NCBI GenBank assembly: GCA_029052615.1
Contig: JAIDIR010000014.1
Location: forward strand, 1 to 9,827
DNA: 9,827 bases
From: Clostridia bacterium
GTDB taxonomy: Bacteria > Bacillota > Clostridia > Christensenellales > Borkfalkiaceae
Direction: 5' to 3'
The notes beneath the pieces were generated by a model. The model ran no database searches, was not told the DNA's origin, and saw only the letters and a list, made by a program, of their open reading frames with translations. Positions 7,287-9,827 of this stretch are shown here, one piece after another; positions within the stretch are counted from its first letter, which is position 1; each line of letters begins with the position of its first letter. The position numbers and the translations under genes are program-made.

Positions 7287-8594
7287 TTGGGCAACACTAT
7301 AATGACGCAGGAAAAGCGGCGCGTGCGCTCGGTAGGCGAGGAAATGGCGCTTACCGTAAGCGATAACCGCATACCCGAATCGCTTATCGTACAAAAGATT
7401 GCCGACTATTCGCTCACCGACGGCGTGGACGTCTTTATATTCTCGCCCGACGGCACGTTGCGTGCGGGCGCCGCCGTTCAGCCCGAAAAGCTTCAGTCGC
7501 TTTACGAATCGGTAAACGCCAAAACGGGCGAGTGGGAGGACGGAAAAAAAGCCGAGTTTACCTCCCGCGACGGCAACAAGACGACCTTCAACTACGCCGC
7601 GTGCGTGCGTTTGCGCGGGCAGGAGCCGTGCAAGCTGCTCGTGCGCTATCCCGTGTCGCACATTGCGGAGGCGATAAACCAGATTAAAATTTACGTGCTT
7701 ATAGTGTCGCTCGCCGCGTTCTTAATTGCCTTTTTCATTTCCTACTCGCTTGCAAACAAGCTGTCCGGACCCATTCGAAACATTTCGGGAACGGCAAAAA
7801 AGCTTGCGGCGGGCGATTACGACGTTCAGTTCAATTCTGCCGAGTACGCCGAGATTGCAACCCTTTCGGACACGCTCAACTATATGAAGGACGAGATTAA
7901 AAAGAGCGACCAGTTTCAAAAGGAGCTGCTTGCCAACGTCTCGCATGACCTGAAAACGCCGCTTACTATGATTAAGGCTTACGCCTCGATGATACAGGAA
8001 ATTTCGGGCGACGACCCCGAAAAGAGGGCAAAGCACCTGCAGGTAATTATCGACGAGGCGGACCGCCTTACGGGGCTTGTCAACGACATTTTAAGCACCT
8101 CCAAAATAACGGCGGGGCTGGACCAGCTCAATAAAAAGGTGTTCAACCTGACCGAGCTTTTATACGGCGTAATAAATAAATTCAGCTACCTGCAGGAAAC
8201 GCAGGGCTATAACATAATGGTGGACGTGGAGTCCAACCTTTACACCCTCGCCGACGAGGAGCAGATTTATCAAGTCATATACAACCTCGTGTCAAATGCG
8301 GTCAACTACACGGGAGAGGATAAGACGGTTTACGTTTCGCTCAAATTTTCCGCGGAGGAACAGCGCATCAAATTTGCCGTCCGCGACACGGGCAAGGGCA
8401 TTGCGGAGGACGAGCTTGCCCACATCTGGGACAGGTATTACCGCAGCAAGGACAGCCACCTGCGCCCCGTCAAGGGTACTGGACTGGGCTTGAATATAGT
8501 CAAGGTTATTTTGCAAAAGCACGCCTTCAACTTCGGCGTTAACACCAAGCAGGGCGAGGGGTCAACGTTTTACGTTGACTTCCCCTCGGCTTAG
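7287..8594 (+). CDS. Membrane sensor histidine kinase (HAMP-HisKA-HATPase)
   Basis: Coordinates begin at the first standard start, a TTG (435 residues); the real protein very likely begins upstream near 7128 (about 488 residues). Numbering from the TTG, residues 1-133 form the extracytoplasmic sensor, with a PAS-like strand (VDVFIFSPDGTL 47-58) and two cysteines, C106 and C115. A second membrane helix spans about 134-155, then HAMP about 156-207. HisKA has the phospho-acceptor H220 in VSHDLKTP. The ATPase domain has the N box around N333-N340, G1 DTGKG (367-371), the WDRYYR region and G2 GTGLGL (397-402). All catalytic motifs are intact. It autophosphorylates and passes phosphate to the regulator encoded directly upstream. 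The ligand is unknown; a VanS/PhoR-like architecture suggests envelope sensing (inference). A terminator follows. Confidence 0.93.
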   Translation: MGNTIMTQEKRRVRSVGEEMALTVSDNRIPESLIVQKIADYSLTDGVDVFIFSPDGTLRAGAAVQPEKLQSLYESVNAKTGEWEDGKKAEFTSRDGNKTTFNYAACVRLRGQEPCKLLVRYPVSHIAEAINQIKIYVLIVSLAAFLIAFFISYSLANKLSGPIRNISGTAKKLAAGDYDVQFNSAEYAEIATLSDTLNYMKDEIKKSDQFQKELLANVSHDLKTPLTMIKAYASMIQEISGDDPEKRAKHLQVIIDEADRLTGLVNDILSTSKITAGLDQLNKKVFNLTELLYGVINKFSYLQETQGYNIMVDVESNLYTLADEEQIYQVIYNLVSNAVNYTGEDKTVYVSLKFSAEEQRIKFAVRDTGKGIAEDELAHIWDRYYRSKDSHLRPVKGTGLGLNIVKVILQKHAFNFGVNTKQGEGSTFYVDFPSA

Positions 8595-8609
8595 CTTCTA
8601 ACCCGAGGG
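8583..8609 (+). other. Weak hairpin at the kinase stop, sharing sequence with the following terminator
   Basis: CCCTCGG (8583-8589, inside the last kinase codons) can pair with CCGAGGG (8603-8609) across a 13-base loop. The same 7-mers recur in the terminator stem (8636-8642 and 8648-8654). CCGAGGGAAT at 8603-8612 is also complementary to 8645-8654, so two mutually exclusive folds are possible. Confidence 0.4.
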
Positions 8610-8624
8610 AATGTGGTAGTAATT

Positions 8625-8668
8625 AAATAAATCAACCGAGGGTAATTCCCTCGGTTGATTTATTTTTT
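8625..8668 (+). terminator. Intrinsic terminator of the two-component operon
   Basis: A perfect 18-bp stem pairs 8625-8642 with 8648-8665 around a TAATT loop and runs into T6 at 8663-8668. It lies 30 bases after the kinase stop, separating that operon from tcdA. Confidence 0.92.
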
Positions 8669-8683
8669 GCGCAGTGTTATAAT
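8655..8683 (+). promoter_or_regulatory. Sigma-A promoter of tcdA, overlapping the terminator
   Basis: TTGATT (8655-8660, four of six) lies inside the 3' arm of the terminator stem. TATAAT (8678-8683, consensus) follows after a 17-bp spacer. Transcription about 7 bases beyond the -10 would start at the A of the tcdA ATG (8690), giving a leaderless message. Confidence 0.75.
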
Positions 8684-8689
8684 GCCGTT

Positions 8690-9388
8690 ATGCAGGAAGA
8701 GTTTAAAAGAAGCGCCCTGATGCTGGGCGAAGAAGCAATCGAAAAACTTTCAAAGTGCCGAGTGGCTGTGTTCGGTCTGGGCGGTGTGGGCGGCTACGTC
8801 GTGGAAGCGCTTGCGCGCGGCGGCGTGGGCGCGCTCGATTTAATCGACGGCGACAAGGTTTCAGTCACCAATATCAACCGCCAGATTTTAGCTTTGCAGT
8901 CTACAATCGGCGAATACAAGGCGGAGGCGGCAAAGCGGCGCGTATGCGAAATAAACCCGCGCATATGCGCAGCCGCTCACAATATTTACTTTGACAGTAC
9001 TACGCAAAGCGACTTCGATTTCACCGCATACGACTACGTGGTGGACGCCATAGACAGCGTGACCTCAAAACTGCTTCTTGCCGAATTATGCCAAAGGGCG
9101 GGCACGCCGCTCATATCGTGTATGGGCACGGGCAACAAGCTCGACCCCATGGCGTTCAAGGTCGCGGACATATCCAAAACCTCGGTCTGTCCGCTTGCCC
9201 GCGTAATGCGCAGGGAGCTTAAAAAACGCGGCGTGGAAAAGCTTAAAGTCGTCTATTCGGAGGAGGCTCCGCACCGCAAGGAAAGCGCGGAGGAGGACGC
9301 GCGCGTTCCCGCCTCGACGTCATTCGTGCCGCCCGCCGCGGGGCTTTTAATAGCCGCAACGGTCATAAAAGAGCTGCTGGGTATTTAA
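8690..9388 (+). CDS. tcdA: tRNA threonylcarbamoyladenosine dehydratase (TcdA, E1-like)
   Basis: A 232-residue ThiF/MoeB-like (E1) protein. TcdA uses ATP to cyclise the t6A37 side chain of ANN-decoding tRNAs to ct6A in the cytoplasm. The ATP-binding GLGGVGG is at 29-35, then D53-D55, NINRQI (61-66) contacting the nucleotide, and VDAID (118-122). The family signature ISCMGTGNKLDP (142-153) and TSVCPLARVMRRELKKRG (164-181) follow; the latter separates TcdA from ThiF/MoeB proper. C167 is the conserved cysteine of that motif. Length is slightly below the commonly seen ~250-270 residues, with a short end after SFVPPAAGLL (211-220). The start is supported by FKRSALMLGEEAIEKL, the typical TcdA N-terminus, so a later Met is unlikely. 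No Shine-Dalgarno precedes it and the -10 box ends only 6 bases upstream. It is transcribed alone between a terminator and the uvrB promoter. Confidence 0.93.
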   Translation: MQEEFKRSALMLGEEAIEKLSKCRVAVFGLGGVGGYVVEALARGGVGALDLIDGDKVSVTNINRQILALQSTIGEYKAEAAKRRVCEINPRICAAAHNIYFDSTTQSDFDFTAYDYVVDAIDSVTSKLLLAELCQRAGTPLISCMGTGNKLDPMAFKVADISKTSVCPLARVMRRELKKRGVEKLKVVYSEEAPHRKESAEEDARVPASTSFVPPAAGLLIAATVIKELLGI

Positions 9389-9440
9389 CGCGGTTACAAA
9401 ATCTGCCATTTAAAAATTAAAACTTTCGTCAATAATTCAT

Positions 9441-9469
9441 TTGCTTTTTTTGAGCGCGCGTTCTATAAT
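9441..9469 (+). promoter_or_regulatory. Candidate promoter of uvrB
   Basis: A consensus TATAAT (9464-9469) lies 17 bp after TTGCTT (9441-9446, only three of six). Expected start is near 9476, leaving a leader of about 32 bases. The gap from tcdA (9389-9440) is AT-rich and shows no hairpin terminator, so read-through from tcdA is possible too. Confidence 0.6.
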
Positions 9470-9507
9470 TAAACAAAACGAAAAAAACTTTTGTTCACTT
9501 TCCGAAA

Positions 9508-9827
9508 ATGCAATTCAAACTCAAATCAAAATTCAATCCGACGGGCGACCAGCCGCAGGCAATTCAGCAGCTTGTGGAGGGCGTAAAGGACGGAATACGC
9601 ACGCAGGTGCTTCTGGGCGTAACGGGCTCGGGCAAGACCTTTACTATGGCAAACGTCATAAAGGAGGTCAACCGCCCCACGCTGGTCATCGCCCACAATA
9701 AAACGCTTGCGGCACAGCTGTGCAACGAATTCAAGGAGTTCTTCCCCGAAAACCGCGTGGAGTATTTCGTTTCGTATTACGATTATTATCAGCCCGAAAG
9801 CTATATCCCCTCGACCGATACCTATAT
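9508..9827 (+). CDS. uvrB: Excinuclease ABC subunit B (UvrB), N-terminal part
   Basis: The frame runs off the window end; 106 codons are visible of a protein that is usually about 650-670 residues. UvrB is the ATP-dependent damage-verifying helicase-like subunit of nucleotide excision repair: it is loaded on DNA by UvrA and then recruits UvrC. The segment carries the UvrB N-terminus (FKLKSKFNPTGDQPQAI, 3-19), Walker A GVTGSGKT (37-44), the conserved PTLVIAHNKTLAAQL (57-71), EFKEFFP and VEYFVSYYDYYQPESYIP (84-101). The last stretch leads into the beta-hairpin that clamps DNA. The ATG at 9508 matches the normal family start. No Shine-Dalgarno sequence precedes it. It has its own promoter; a poor LexA-like sequence at 9484-9497 is noted separately. 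Confidence 0.96.
   Translation, partial: MQFKLKSKFNPTGDQPQAIQQLVEGVKDGIRTQVLLGVTGSGKTFTMANVIKEVNRPTLVIAHNKTLAAQLCNEFKEFFPENRVEYFVSYYDYYQPESYIPSTDTY

Noticed and set aside
7107..7661. 184-codon minus-strand open frame across the regulator-kinase junction
   Set aside because: It is a shadow of the kinase sensor domain and does not explain the missing kinase start.
9441..9701. Plus-strand open frame beginning in the uvrB promoter
   Set aside because: It overlaps uvrB in another frame; the UvrB frame carries Walker A and all family motifs.
1..9827. CRISPR arrays, tRNA/rRNA genes, insertion sequences, attachment sites
   Set aside because: No regularly spaced repeats, cloverleaf-like segments, transposase motifs or flanking target duplications were found by reading both strands.

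Overview
The window looks like chromosomal DNA of a Bacillota, probably an uncultured Clostridia member; genus-level assignment is not supportable. The reasons are sigma-A-type promoters (TTGACA / TATAAT, 17-bp spacers), purine-rich ribosome binding sites ahead of two genes, a Bacillus/Clostridium-style LexA box, an OmpR-type two-component pair, and UvrB, TcdA and radical-SAM sequences of the Firmicutes type. Base composition is moderate (about half GC) and even throughout. I see no mobile element, RNA gene or CRISPR array.

Layout. (1) 1-4212, plus strand: the 3' part of a very large surface protein made of about ten beta-sandwich-like modules, one membrane helix and an unusually long coiled-coil/low-complexity cytoplasmic tail. 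It ends at a strong hairpin terminator (4231-4263) that can also serve the converging operon. (2) 6260-4270, minus strand: a two-gene operon with a 4-bp ATGA overlap. It encodes a radical-SAM protein with a C-terminal helix-hairpin-helix, then a DUF4130 protein. Together they are the recognised but functionally uncharacterised pair of predicted DNA repair/modification proteins (TIGR03916/TIGR03915). (3) 6261-6478: a divergent intergenic region with a near-perfect promoter in each direction. The minus-strand promoter has a LexA-type operator just downstream of its -10 box, implying that the operon is SOS-induced. (4) 6479-8594, plus strand: an OmpR-family response regulator and a membrane histidine kinase. 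The kinase has no ordinary start codon ahead of its first membrane helix. (5) 8595-8689: a perfect 18-bp terminator stem whose 3' arm contains the -35 box of the next promoter. (6) 8690-9388: TcdA, a tRNA t6A-modifying E1-like enzyme, apparently on a leaderless mRNA. (7) 9508 to the window end: the N-terminal 106 codons of uvrB.

Functional themes. DNA repair (UvrB and the radical-SAM/DUF4130 pair), tRNA modification, envelope sensing and a surface protein are side by side but on separate transcription units. The best candidate for an undescribed system is the radical-SAM/DUF4130 operon with its LexA-like operator. The sequence argues that it belongs to the DNA-damage response but does not reveal the reaction.
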